A stretch of DNA of 10,172 nucleotides from an uncultured bacterium (GCA_905214365.1 CAJMMH010000078.1:1-10172); one strand, 5' to 3'. Counted from the stretch's first letter, positions 1-7,310 are shown. Translations and numbers: made by a program. Notes: generated by a model not told the origin, from the letters alone.

Positions 1-341
1 CCAAAAACATCACCTATACACATGTCTGCCGGGCGCTGCTTCATACGCTGATCCCGGTAACAAAAGAAGAAATGATCGCCTTCCGCCCTGCCGGTGTTCC
101 TTATGCCCGGCTTCTCGGCTTCCGGGAGCGCGCGCTCCCGCTCCTTCACCGGATAAAAGAAACCAGCCAGATTCCGGTTTTAACGAAAGTAGCGGACGCG
201 GAAAAAAAGCTGTCCCCGGAAGCCTATGCGCTTTTTGAAAAGGATCTGCTTGCTTCTGATCTTTACCGCCGCATACTCCACCATAAAACCGGAGCGCTCC
301 TTCCGGATGAATATCGGGCGGGTGTCATCCGGCTTTCATAA
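1..341 (+). CDS. tmcAL: tRNA(Met) cytidine acetate ligase TmcAL, C-terminal part (5' truncated by the window)
   Basis: The first complete codon is at 3, and the frame stays open to TAA at 339-341, giving about 112 C-terminal residues. The family (older name DUF795, Bacillus YlbM) uses ATP and acetate to make N4-acetylcytidine at the wobble base of elongator tRNA-Met in the cytoplasm. The nucleotidyltransferase-like catalytic domain lies outside the window. What remains matches the family's C-terminal region: a helical start (NITYTHVCRALLHT), then YARLLGFRERALPLLHRIK, then a segment around IPVLTKVADAEKKLS, and an end with LLASDLYRRIL. The order YARxLGF, a basic helix, IPxxTK and DLxASDxYR is typical. 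The gene is convergent with folA and ends about 40 nt before the shared terminator hairpin. The identification rests on remembered family character and only the C-terminal third is visible. Confidence 0.82.
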   Translation, partial: KNITYTHVCRALLHTLIPVTKEEMIAFRPAGVPYARLLGFRERALPLLHRIKETSQIPVLTKVADAEKKLSPEAYALFEKDLLASDLYRRILHHKTGALLPDEYRAGVIRLS

Positions 342-383
342 CGTGTATGTGAAAAAGGCTCTGATCGCCAATCCTACAAAACA

Positions 384-439
384 AAAAACGTCTGTGTACG
401 GAAGCAATATTATTTCTGCTTCCATATACAGACGTTTTT
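384..439. terminator. Bidirectional intrinsic terminator between tmcAL and folA
   Basis: Two 23-nt arms (384-406 and 417-439) are complementary except at two positions, around a 10-nt loop (407-416). One of the two imperfect positions can form a G-U wobble in either transcript. The outer part of the arms is A-rich on the left and T-rich on the right, so a transcript from either side ends its stem in a U-run. The hairpin starts directly after the folA stop codon (441-443) and about 40 nt after the tmcAL stop, as expected for a terminator shared by convergent genes. Confidence 0.88.
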
Positions 440-440
440 G

Positions 441-929
441 TTATTTCTTCCTGTCGTACCGCACAAAATAATAGATCAGATCAAAGTATGTCTGCTCGTC
501 GCTGCACTCGGTTTCTTCCCATTCCTCCGGATCCAGTTTGGGGAAGTATGCGTCCGCGTGATACGCGTAGTCGATTTTGGTCATATAGATGGTATCGACA
601 TACGGGAGAAACTGACGGTATACGCTCTCTCCTCCAATGATATAGATATCTTCACTCGGATACTTTTCCAGCAGCTTCAGCGCTTCGTCCATGCTGTGAG
701 CGACTTCTGCATGACGGCAGCGGTACGCCGGATCTGCAGAAAGTATGATGTTGTCCCGCTGTCCGAGCGGCTGTCCCTGCGGCAGACTTTCCAGCGTTTT
801 TCTGCCCATAACGACTACTTTATTGATTGTCTGTTTGCGGAAACGCTGATGATCCAGCGGAATTGATACCAGCAGGTCTCCCTGGTATCCGATTCCTCCA
901 TTTTCATCCACTGCTACTACAATATTCAT
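441..929 (-). CDS. folA: Dihydrofolate reductase
   Basis: This protein of 162 residues is the usual length for chromosomal DHFR. It reduces dihydrofolate to tetrahydrofolate with NADPH, feeding thymidylate, purine and methionine synthesis. Visible family features are the N-terminal strand MNIVVAVDENGGIG, an active-site acid at D26 in IPLDHQRF, the NADPH-binding GRKT at 42-45, QPLGQRDNIILS, and the IIGGESVYRQFLP segment around 97-109. The residues equivalent to the E. coli Met-Pro-Trp (20-22) read Leu-Leu-Val, so the conserved tryptophan is missing; I believe related clostridial enzymes share this, but cannot check. The start at 929 is chosen over an in-frame ATG at 965 because an AGGGGTG site lies 7 nt upstream of it, while the longer form adds 12 unconserved residues. 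The gene ends directly at the shared terminator. No convincing promoter was found in the 207 nt upstream. Confidence 0.95.
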   Translation of the reverse strand: MNIVVAVDENGGIGYQGDLLVSIPLDHQRFRKQTINKVVVMGRKTLESLPQGQPLGQRDNIILSADPAYRCRHAEVAHSMDEALKLLEKYPSEDIYIIGGESVYRQFLPYVDTIYMTKIDYAYHADAYFPKLDPEEWEETECSDEQTYFDLIYYFVRYDRKK

Positions 930-936
930 ATGCTTA

Positions 937-943
937 CACCCCT
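937..943 (-). promoter_or_regulatory. Ribosome binding site that fixes the folA start
   Basis: On the - strand the sequence AGGGGTG ends 7 nt before the ATG at 929-927. The alternative ATG at 965 has no comparable purine-rich site at a usable distance, so this site supports the shorter DHFR. Confidence 0.7.
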
Positions 944-986
944 GTTTCTTTTTATGATAATTCATTCCACGGCTGCTATCGCTTTA

Positions 987-1028
987 CAGGCGGTATCTCC
1001 GGAACCTGCCTGTTGGAAATACCGCCTG
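987..1028. other. GC-rich inverted repeat between the DUF711 gene and folA
   Basis: Arms 987-1000 and 1015-1028 are complementary over 14 positions with one mismatch, enclosing a 14-nt loop. On the + strand the stem is followed by a loose T-rich stretch (CTTTTCTGACTTTT). On the - strand, the direction of both neighbouring genes, no U-run follows. It is therefore not a clear terminator for DUF711; it could be a weak barrier to antisense transcription or a structure in the folA leader. Confidence 0.5.
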
Positions 1029-1092
1029 CTTTTCTGACTTTTATGATGAAAAATCCTGCCCGGATCTTTTTTCTGCTGCCCTCAGATATCCT

Positions 1093-1133
1093 ATATGATT
1101 ACTGTTTGCCTGAAGCATGAACAATAACCATAT
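1093..1133 (-). repeat. Copy A of the small dispersed hairpin repeat
   Basis: Read on the - strand, a 14-nt arm (1133-1120) pairs with 1106-1093 around a 13-nt loop, with two G-U wobbles. On the + strand those two positions would be A-C mismatches, which favours structure in the - strand transcript. The inner 31 nt (1128-1098 on the - strand) match 9846-9876 on the + strand at nearly all arm positions, with the same loop length and 8 of 13 loop bases. It begins 3 nt after the DUF711 stop codon, with no U-run behind it. Confidence 0.65.
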
Positions 1134-1136
1134 CTA

Positions 1137-2501
1137 TCAGTTCTTAAAGCTGTGAACCGGAGCCGGAATGCGTCCGGTGCGGCTGATAAACGCCTCGCAG
1201 CTGCTCCTGTTGACCGGCATGATCGGCGCATAGCCAAGCAAACCGCCGAACTGCGCTGTCTCTCCGACGCCCTTTCCGATTACCGGAATCAGGCGGACTG
1301 CGGTTGTCTTCTGGTTGACCATACCGATTGCCGCTTCATCGGCAATGATACCGGAAATTGTCGCTGCCGGCGTATCTCCCGGAATGGCGATCATATCCAG
1401 ACCAACCGAGCATACGCAGGTCATTGCCTCCAGCTTTTCGAGGCAGAGATGACCGTCCGCCGCAGCCAGGATCATGCCGTTGTCTTCACTGACCGGAATA
1501 AACGCGCCGCTTAATCCGCCGACATAAGAGGATGCCATGATGCCGCCCTTCTTGACCTGATCATTCAGCATGGCAAGCGCCGCCGTCGTGCCGGGGCCCC
1601 CGACCTCTTCCAGGCCAATCTCTTCCAGGATTTCTGCGACACTGTCTCCGACTGCCGGAGTCGGCGCTAAGGACAAATCAATGATGCCGAACGGAACGCC
1701 GAGCCTGCGGCTTGCTTCCTGCGCAACCAGCTGGCCGACTCTTGTAATCTTGAACGCGGTCTTTTTGATGGTTTCGCACAGTACCTCAAAGTTCTCGCCG
1801 CGCACGCGCTCGATGGCGTTCTTTACAACGCCAGGGCCGCTGACGCCGACATGAATGACTGCGTCCGCCTCTGTTACGCCGTGGAACGCGCCCGCCATGA
1901 ACGGATTATCATCCGGCGCGTTGCAGAAGATGACAAGCTTCGCGCAGCCAAGAGAATCCTGATCCTTTGTCTCTTCGGCGGTCTGCTTTACCACCTCTCC
2001 CATCAGCCGTACCGCATCCATGTTGATGCCTGTCTTGGTCGAGCCAACGTTGACGGAGCTGCACACACGGTCCGTTACGGCAAGCGCCTTCGGGATGGAA
2101 CGGATCAGCAGCTCTTCTGCCGCTGTCATACCTTTGCTGACAAGCGCGGTATAGCCGCCGATGAAGTTGACTCCGACCTCCTTTGCTGCTGCGTCAAGCG
2201 TCTTCGCGATCTTGATAAAATCCTCCGACGTATGGCAGGCAGCGCCGCCGATCAGGGAAATCGGGGTTACGCTTATGCGCTTATTGACAATCGGAATCCC
2301 ATATTCCTTTTCGATTTCCTGTCCGACCGGAACCAGGTTCTTTGCTAACGTTGTAATCCGGTTGTAGACCTTTTCGCAGACACGGTCTACATCGCTGTCA
2401 CAGCAGGAAAGGAGACTGATTCCCATGGTAATGGTACGGACGTCCAGCTTTTCCTGCTCAATCATATGATTGGTTTCGTTTACCTCAAAGATATTTATCA
2501 T
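1137..2501 (-). CDS. PFL family protein (UPF0210 / DUF711)
   Basis: This 454-residue protein matches the usual length of the DUF711 (PFL, UPF0210) family, whose biochemical role is not established to my knowledge. Family-like features are the early segment RTITMGISLLSCCD (22-35), IGGAACHTSEDF around 84-95, GGYTALVSKGMT at 115-126, a glycine-rich VGVSGPGVVKNAIERV at 218-233, GGPGTTAALAMLND at 301-314 and a conserved C-terminal MPVNRSSCEAFISRTGRIP at 428-446. No signal peptide or membrane segment is visible, so it should be cytoplasmic. The ATG at 2501 is supported by a strong GGGAGGAG site (2511-2518) 9 nt upstream. It lies 20 bp downstream of the small ACT-domain gene on the same strand; this pairing is common in Firmicutes and suggests the ACT protein is its partner or sensor. 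That link is inference. Confidence 0.9.
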   Translation of the reverse strand: MINIFEVNETNHMIEQEKLDVRTITMGISLLSCCDSDVDRVCEKVYNRITTLAKNLVPVGQEIEKEYGIPIVNKRISVTPISLIGGAACHTSEDFIKIAKTLDAAAKEVGVNFIGGYTALVSKGMTAAEELLIRSIPKALAVTDRVCSSVNVGSTKTGINMDAVRLMGEVVKQTAEETKDQDSLGCAKLVIFCNAPDDNPFMAGAFHGVTEADAVIHVGVSGPGVVKNAIERVRGENFEVLCETIKKTAFKITRVGQLVAQEASRRLGVPFGIIDLSLAPTPAVGDSVAEILEEIGLEEVGGPGTTAALAMLNDQVKKGGIMASSYVGGLSGAFIPVSEDNGMILAAADGHLCLEKLEAMTCVCSVGLDMIAIPGDTPAATISGIIADEAAIGMVNQKTTAVRLIPVIGKGVGETAQFGGLLGYAPIMPVNRSSCEAFISRTGRIPAPVHSFKN

Positions 2502-2521
2502 AGCCGTTTTCTCCTCCCGGT

Positions 2522-2794
2522 TCAGATCCGATGCATTTTGGTAAAGATCTCTTCCTTCTGGCAGTGAATGCTGACGCCTACTTCCTTTCCAAGCTCATCC
2601 AGCTCGCCGACGCACTCCACAAACGATTTGTTCAGATTGCTGATATCAACAATCATCATCATGTTGAAATATCCGTCTACAATGGTCTGGCTGATATCCA
2701 GAATGTTGATCTGGCTTTCTGCCAGATATGTGCAGACCTTTGCGATAATGCCGACTGTGTCCTTTCCTACTACCGTAATAATAGCCTTCGTCAT
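2522..2794 (-). CDS. Small stand-alone ACT-domain protein (UPF0237 type)
   Basis: At 90 residues the protein is essentially a single ACT domain: an opening strand MTKAIITVVGKDTVGIIAKV, a helix through CTYLAES, a second strand at INILDISQTIVDGYFNMMMIVDI split by a turn, a second helix (SFVECVGELDELGKEV) and a last strand at VSIHCQKEEIF. The GKDxxGIIAxV turn is the usual amino-acid-binding site of ACT domains. There is no catalytic domain, so it probably senses a small ligand or binds a partner, most likely the DUF711 protein encoded 20 bp downstream. The start is set by a GAGGAGGAG site at 2802-2810, 7 nt from the ATG. The 115 nt upstream, to the walJ stop, contain only weak short inverted repeats and no clear terminator or promoter, so read-through from walJ is possible. 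Confidence 0.9.
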   Translation of the reverse strand: MTKAIITVVGKDTVGIIAKVCTYLAESQINILDISQTIVDGYFNMMMIVDISNLNKSFVECVGELDELGKEVGVSIHCQKEEIFTKMHRI

Positions 2795-2909
2795 GCTTCT
2801 GCTCCTCCTCGTTTTTCCTGCCGGATTTATTCGTACTGTCCTGTTGTCTCTGCAGCCAAAAGCTCTGCCCTGCGGAATTTTCCCGCGGATGCTTTTTGTT
2901 CCGGCGATT

Positions 2910-3713
2910 TTATTCCCCTAAAAAGATCACGTCGGACATGCTGTCGCGCTTTGCCACTGTGATCGGGAAATCCTTTGCGTGGTACGGCGTCTCTCCGGTC
3001 TCAATCTCGCCGCAGACCGTTTCATACGCCAGCTCTTCAAAATTGTTTTCCTTGCTGATGTGCCCCAGATAAATATGCTGCACCTCATCATGCAGAATTT
3101 CATTCAGCAGATGTCCCGCATTTTCATTGGAAAGATGCCCCCGGTTTCCAAGAATCCGCCGCTTTAACGGAAACGGATACGGACCTGCTTCAAGCATCCG
3201 CACATCATAATTGGATTCAATCAGCATCGCGTCTAACTTCCGCAGATGATTGAGCGTGTACTGACTGTAAACGCCGAGATCAGTTACAACCGCAACGGAA
3301 TATCCGGACGCGTCCACCCGGTAGCCGACTGGATTGACTGCATCATGGCTGTTGGAAAACGGATTGACCGTAATCTCACCGACCGTAACCGGCTCATCCG
3401 GATTGACCGGGCAAAACAGCTGCGGATCGATTTCCTGCTTCTTGTCCATCCGGTGAATGGCTTCAAGCGTCTCCGCGGTTCCGTAAATCGGCACATGATG
3501 TTTTTTGCTCATGATCCGAAGTCCCTGGATGTGGTCGCTGTGCTCATGCGTGATAAATATTCCGTTCAGCTCGTCTGACTTGATGCCAAGCGAATTAAGG
3601 CTGTCATCGATCCGCTTGCAGGAAATTCCCGCATCAATCAGAATATGTGTATGATCGGTTCCTATGTAGGAGCTGTTTCCACTGCTCCCGCTGGCCAAAC
3701 TGACAAATCTCAT
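2910..3713 (-). CDS. walJ: MBL-fold metallohydrolase of the WalJ/YycJ family
   Basis: This 267-residue protein has the metallo-beta-lactamase fold. The N-terminal LASGSSGNSSYIG (6-18) is the hallmark of the YycJ/WalJ group. Metal ligands are in place: T-H-E-H-S-D-H with H56, H58, D60 and H61, then H123 in SNSHDAVNP, D145 in VVTDLG, H193 in RGHLSN and H218 in LGHISKENN. WalJ proteins are proposed 5' exonuclease-type enzymes linked to DNA repair and, in low-GC Gram-positives, to the WalRK cell-wall regulon. Here the gene follows polA and coaE rather than walRK, which fits a role near DNA metabolism, though neighbourhood is weak evidence. A TAAGGA-like site sits about 8-12 nt before the ATG. The 58-nt gap to coaE has a small CCGCAA/TTGCGG stem (3734-3761) without a U-run, so coaE and walJ are probably co-transcribed. 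Confidence 0.88.
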   Translation of the reverse strand: MRFVSLASGSSGNSSYIGTDHTHILIDAGISCKRIDDSLNSLGIKSDELNGIFITHEHSDHIQGLRIMSKKHHVPIYGTAETLEAIHRMDKKQEIDPQLFCPVNPDEPVTVGEITVNPFSNSHDAVNPVGYRVDASGYSVAVVTDLGVYSQYTLNHLRKLDAMLIESNYDVRMLEAGPYPFPLKRRILGNRGHLSNENAGHLLNEILHDEVQHIYLGHISKENNFEELAYETVCGEIETGETPYHAKDFPITVAKRDSMSDVIFLGE

Positions 3714-3771
3714 GTATTTTTTCCTTATCTATACCGCAAATTGGGGGCGTGCAGATTGCGGAAATGATTTT

Positions 3772-4413
3772 TCAAACACGCTCTAACACCTGCCGGATCT
3801 GCTTTTTTGTCTGCTCCGGCGTCCCTCCGTTTTCAATTACGGTGTCCGCCTCCCGCAGAAACTCCTGCTCGCCCGCCTGTCTGCTCATAATATTCTCGCA
3901 GCGCTCCCGGCTGTAGCCGCGGCTTTCCATCAGCCGGGCGATACGGATCTCCTTCGGCGCACGGATGTACCAGATCTCATCGCAGAAAACAGACAGCCCG
4001 CCCTCCTTCAGAAGCGCCGCTTCCAGAACCGCCATTCCTGTCCTGGTTTCCGGAAGCGATTCCGCATACGCTTCGAGTTCCCGGCAGATTTCCTCCCGGA
4101 TTAGCGGATGCAGCGCCGCATTCAGCCGGGACAGCCGATCCGGATCATCAAAGACCAGCTTTGACACTGCCTCCGCATTAATCGTCTGATCCGGATTGAG
4201 AATTCCCTCTCCGAACTCTTCTAGCATGCGTTTCCAGCAGGGACATCCCGGCATACGCATACGGTGTCCGACCTCGTCTGCCTGAATGATATACGCATGG
4301 TACTCTTCCTTCAGCACAGACAAAACCGTTGACTTTCCCGCGCCGACACCCCCTGTTATCCCAAGAATATACAATCTCGGATACAGCTGTTCCTTTTCTC
4401 TATTTCGTCTCAT
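3772..4413 (-). CDS. coaE: Dephospho-CoA kinase
   Basis: The enzyme phosphorylates the 3'-hydroxyl of dephospho-CoA with ATP, the last step of coenzyme A synthesis in the cytoplasm. The protein has 213 residues, slightly longer than usual because of a charged N-terminal extension of about 13 residues. The Walker A loop GGVGAGKST is at 21-29, followed by QADEVGH with D46 in the place of the substrate-binding acid. Further family features are GILNPDQTINAEAVSKLVF, LNAALHPLIREEI and the lid-region DEIWYIRAPKEIRIARLMES with R-rich follow-up. The start at 4413 lies inside the last codons of polA (14-nt overlap), and a GAGGGGG site (4423-4429), also inside polA, sits 9 nt upstream. This arrangement indicates translational coupling with polA, a common gene order in Firmicutes. 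Confidence 0.95.
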   Translation of the reverse strand: MRRNREKEQLYPRLYILGITGGVGAGKSTVLSVLKEEYHAYIIQADEVGHRMRMPGCPCWKRMLEEFGEGILNPDQTINAEAVSKLVFDDPDRLSRLNAALHPLIREEICRELEAYAESLPETRTGMAVLEAALLKEGGLSVFCDEIWYIRAPKEIRIARLMESRGYSRERCENIMSRQAGEQEFLREADTVIENGGTPEQTKKQIRQVLERV

Positions 4414-7210
4414 ACCAGCTTGCCCCCTCTGACAGTGAAACCTCCAACGGAACGGAAAGCGATGCCGCCTGCCGCATTTCCTCCGTCAGAATGGCAGCAA
4501 CCTTATCCTTCTCCTCAACTGGCGTCTCTAACAGCAGCTCATCGTGTACCTGAAGGACAATCGACGCTTTGCAGCCCTCTTTTTTCAGCCTGCGATCCAC
4601 ACGGATCATCGCAATTTTCATAATATCGGCTGCTGTTCCCTGGATCGGTGAGTTCATCGCAACCCGCTCTCCGAACTGCCGCTGCATATAATTTGCTGAT
4701 TTCAGCTCCGGAATCGGTCTGCGGCGGCCGTACATCGTCGTTACATACTCCTGATCCCGTCCCTCCTGCACCATACGATCCAGAAATGCCTTTACGCCCG
4801 GATACGTTTCAAAATACCGCTCAATGTACTCCAGCGCTTCCGAGCGGGTAATACTCAGATCCTCACTCAGGCCGAACGCGCTGATTCCGTATACAATACC
4901 AAAGTTGACTGCCTTGGCGTTGCGTCTCTGCAGCGGCGTTACCTGGTCCAACGGCACATGGAATACCTGCGACGCAGTAATTGCGTGAATATCTCTTGCC
5001 TCCCGGTACGCCTGGATCAGCCCCTTGTCCTCCGACATATGCGCAAGGATACGCAGTTCGATCTGCGAATAGTCGGCGTCCAGAAAAATGCAGCCGTCCG
5101 CCGGGACAAATACCTTGCGGATCGCGCGGCCAAGCTCGACACGAACCGGAATATTCTGCAGGTTCGGCTCGGTGCTGCTAATGCGCCCGGTTGCCGTGAT
5201 TGTCTGGTTGAAGGTTCCGTGAATCCGGCCGTCCGCCGCAATGCAGGACTTTAATCCATCCGCATAGGTTGACTTTAACTTGGTCAGCTGCCGGTACTGA
5301 AGCACCTTATCCGCAATCGGATGATCCGCCGCAAGCTTTTCCAGCACATCCGCCGCTGTCGAATACCCCGACTTCGTTTTCTTTCCTCCCGGAAGCTGCA
5401 GACGTTCAAACAGAATTTCACCCAGCTGTTTCGGAGAAAGAATGTTAAATTCTGTCCCCGCAAGCTCCCAGATCTGCGCCTCCAGCGATGCAATCCCGCC
5501 GGTCAGCGCCTCGCCGTAAGCCGCCAGCTCCTCTCTGCGAACACGGATTCCAGCTTTTTCCATGCGGTACAGCTCATAAGCGACCGGCATCTCAATATCC
5601 AGATACAGCGCGCTCATGCTTTCGTCCGCCAGGCTTTCCTCTAGCTTTGGCCCCGCCAGACCGGCAGCCGCGGCAGCAGATGCCGCCCAGACAGCAAACT
5701 CATGCTTCGCGCTTACCTGTGCCGGCTTCTGCTTGCCGAACCGGTCCGCGTAGCTTTGCAGCTTCCAGTCCAGCTGTGTCTGCGCAAGCTCTTCGATCGG
5801 ATAAGCGCCTTTCAGCGGGTCCAGAAGATACGCGGCAATACCGACATCCCTTGCCGACGGATACGCCTCGCAGTTTAACAGATGCCAGACCGGTTTAATC
5901 TCCGGCACATAAACCTTCGGCACAGTCTCAAACAGCTCCTTTGCCCAGGAAATCAGCTGATCCTGCGTCAGAAAAAGCTCCGGTCTGAGAAACATACAGG
6001 AAATCCCGTCAAATACCGCCATGCCAAGCAGCTCATCCTGCTGCTTCGGCAAAAACAATCCGATCTGCTTTTTCTTTTTGACCATGGCAATTACAGATGC
6101 CGCCTCTTCAAGATCGCTTGTTTCAGTCAGCTGCTCTTCCGTCCACGGATCCTTATGAGTTTCTTCCTCATCAAAATCCACCTTGAGCGAATGGAACTCC
6201 AGCCGGTCAAATACGCTTCGTACCGCGTCTGCCTTTACCGCCGTTTTCAGCTCGTCCAGCGTCACGTCAGTCGGAGCCTCTCTGCAGATCGTTGCCAGCT
6301 TCTCGCTCAGGATTCCGGCCTTTTTTCCGACCAGTTCCGTATCGCTTTCTTTCAGCAGATACGCAAGCGGCGAACGCTTCAGTCCCAGCTTTTCCTTCCA
6401 GTACTCTTTTAACGCCTTTTCCCCTGCCTTGTCCAGATTTTCTACCGCATGGTACAGATTTTCCACCGTCCCGTACTCCTGAATCAGACGGACCGCCGTT
6501 TCCTTTCCCACGCCTGGAACGCCGCGGATATTGTCGGAAGGATCACCCATCAGCCCCTTCAGTGAATTAATATGACACGGCTTTACCCTAAACTCTTCCT
6601 CAACCAGCTCCGGCGTAAAACAGAACACACGGTCTGGAAGATCCTCCTTTGCCCGGTCGATCCGGTACTTTTTAAACAGCTCATCTGTCTTTTCTGCCGT
6701 ACTGTGCATCATCCAGAGATTCGTTTCTTCCGTTACCAGCTGGAGGTAATCGTTGTCCTTGGTCAGGATCCGCACCGGAACATCATGCTCAAATCTTGCC
6801 GCCAGTGTACCGCAGAAATCATCTGCCTCATACCGCTCGTCCATCAGCTGGACAACACCAATCTCCTTCAGGATTTCCTGGCAGAGCGCGAACTGATCCT
6901 TCAGCGGCTGCATGGTTTCCGTCCGGTTTCCCTTGTACTCCGGATACAGCTCCCGGCGGAACGTATCTCTTGACAGATCCCAGGCAATCGCCAGATATGC
7001 CGGCTTCTGCTCCTTCAGAATCTTCAGCAGCGTGCGCATAAAACCAAAAATAGCGTTCGTATACACGCCGCGCGACGTCATCATAATTTTATAATAATAT
7101 CGCTCTTTTTCCTCCTGTGTCTTCGCAAACAGAATTTCTCGCGGCAGGTTGCCGAAAAATTGCGTTGTCAGCAGGCTGGAACCGTCGATCAGCAGCAGAA
7201 AATCCTTCAT
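4400..7210 (-). CDS. polA: DNA polymerase I with 5'-nuclease domain and degenerate 3'-5' exonuclease domain
   Basis: The full 936-residue Pol I fills gaps and removes RNA primers in replication and excision repair. Its 5'-nuclease part (about 1-310) keeps the acidic sites: DGSS at 9-12, YEADD at 127-131, KDND at 151-154 and MGDPSDN at 221-227. The middle domain (about 355-520) aligns with the proofreading exonuclease but lacks its carboxylates: the DxE strand reads IGLFLPKQ (383-390) and the second motif reads VYVPEIKPVWHLL, without the Asn and Asp. Proofreading is therefore probably absent, as in B. subtilis and Taq Pol I. Polymerase motifs are intact: DYSQIELR (D713), the O-helix with R762, K766, F770 and Y774, and QVHDEL (D890, E891). 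Between DGSS and NAIFG there are about 19 more residues than in E. coli. A GAAAGGA site lies 7 nt upstream of the ATG. It overlaps coaE by 14 nt. Confidence 0.97.
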   Translation of the reverse strand: MKDFLLLIDGSSLLTTQFFGNLPREILFAKTQEEKERYYYKIMMTSRGVYTNAIFGFMRTLLKILKEQKPAYLAIAWDLSRDTFRRELYPEYKGNRTETMQPLKDQFALCQEILKEIGVVQLMDERYEADDFCGTLAARFEHDVPVRILTKDNDYLQLVTEETNLWMMHSTAEKTDELFKKYRIDRAKEDLPDRVFCFTPELVEEEFRVKPCHINSLKGLMGDPSDNIRGVPGVGKETAVRLIQEYGTVENLYHAVENLDKAGEKALKEYWKEKLGLKRSPLAYLLKESDTELVGKKAGILSEKLATICREAPTDVTLDELKTAVKADAVRSVFDRLEFHSLKVDFDEEETHKDPWTEEQLTETSDLEEAASVIAMVKKKKQIGLFLPKQQDELLGMAVFDGISCMFLRPELFLTQDQLISWAKELFETVPKVYVPEIKPVWHLLNCEAYPSARDVGIAAYLLDPLKGAYPIEELAQTQLDWKLQSYADRFGKQKPAQVSAKHEFAVWAASAAAAAGLAGPKLEESLADESMSALYLDIEMPVAYELYRMEKAGIRVRREELAAYGEALTGGIASLEAQIWELAGTEFNILSPKQLGEILFERLQLPGGKKTKSGYSTAADVLEKLAADHPIADKVLQYRQLTKLKSTYADGLKSCIAADGRIHGTFNQTITATGRISSTEPNLQNIPVRVELGRAIRKVFVPADGCIFLDADYSQIELRILAHMSEDKGLIQAYREARDIHAITASQVFHVPLDQVTPLQRRNAKAVNFGIVYGISAFGLSEDLSITRSEALEYIERYFETYPGVKAFLDRMVQEGRDQEYVTTMYGRRRPIPELKSANYMQRQFGERVAMNSPIQGTAADIMKIAMIRVDRRLKKEGCKASIVLQVHDELLLETPVEEKDKVAAILTEEMRQAASLSVPLEVSLSEGASWYETK

Positions 7211-7228
7211 CTCTCTTTCCTTTCTTCT

Positions 7229-7293
7229 TCCCGGCGCGTCCGGGATTCTTGTTTCGGCACACAGGCCGCAGGATGCCGTCCGACCGCATCCTG
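7229..7293. other. Two short stem-loops in the polA upstream gap
   Basis: The 100-nt gap between the zinc-finger gene and polA contains two perfect small inverted repeats. One has arms CAGGATGC (7269-7276) and GCATCCTG (7286-7293) with a 9-nt loop. The other has arms TCCCGG (7229-7234) and CCGGGA (7240-7245) with a 5-nt loop and ends about 5 nt before the polA ribosome binding site on the - strand. Neither is followed by a U-run, so they are not ordinary terminators; they may shape the transcript between the two genes. No promoter is evident here. Confidence 0.4.
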
Positions 7294-7310
7294 TCCAAGG
7301 GGCGGCACTG

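Noticed and set aside
954..982. Candidate folA promoter with TATCAT as -10 box
   Set aside because: The -35 position reads GCGATA, which is far from consensus, so I could not support it.
1851..2348. 165-codon + strand frame inside the DUF711 gene
   Set aside because: It is antisense to a well-supported gene, shows no family character, and has no upstream promoter or ribosome binding site.
5321..6412. Several 100-180 codon + strand frames opposite polA
   Set aside because: They lie wholly within polA, whose motifs are intact, and their translations are low-complexity and rich in Arg, Ser and Pro.
7229..7293. Terminator between the zinc-finger gene and polA
   Set aside because: The two stems are short and neither is followed by a U-run on the - strand.
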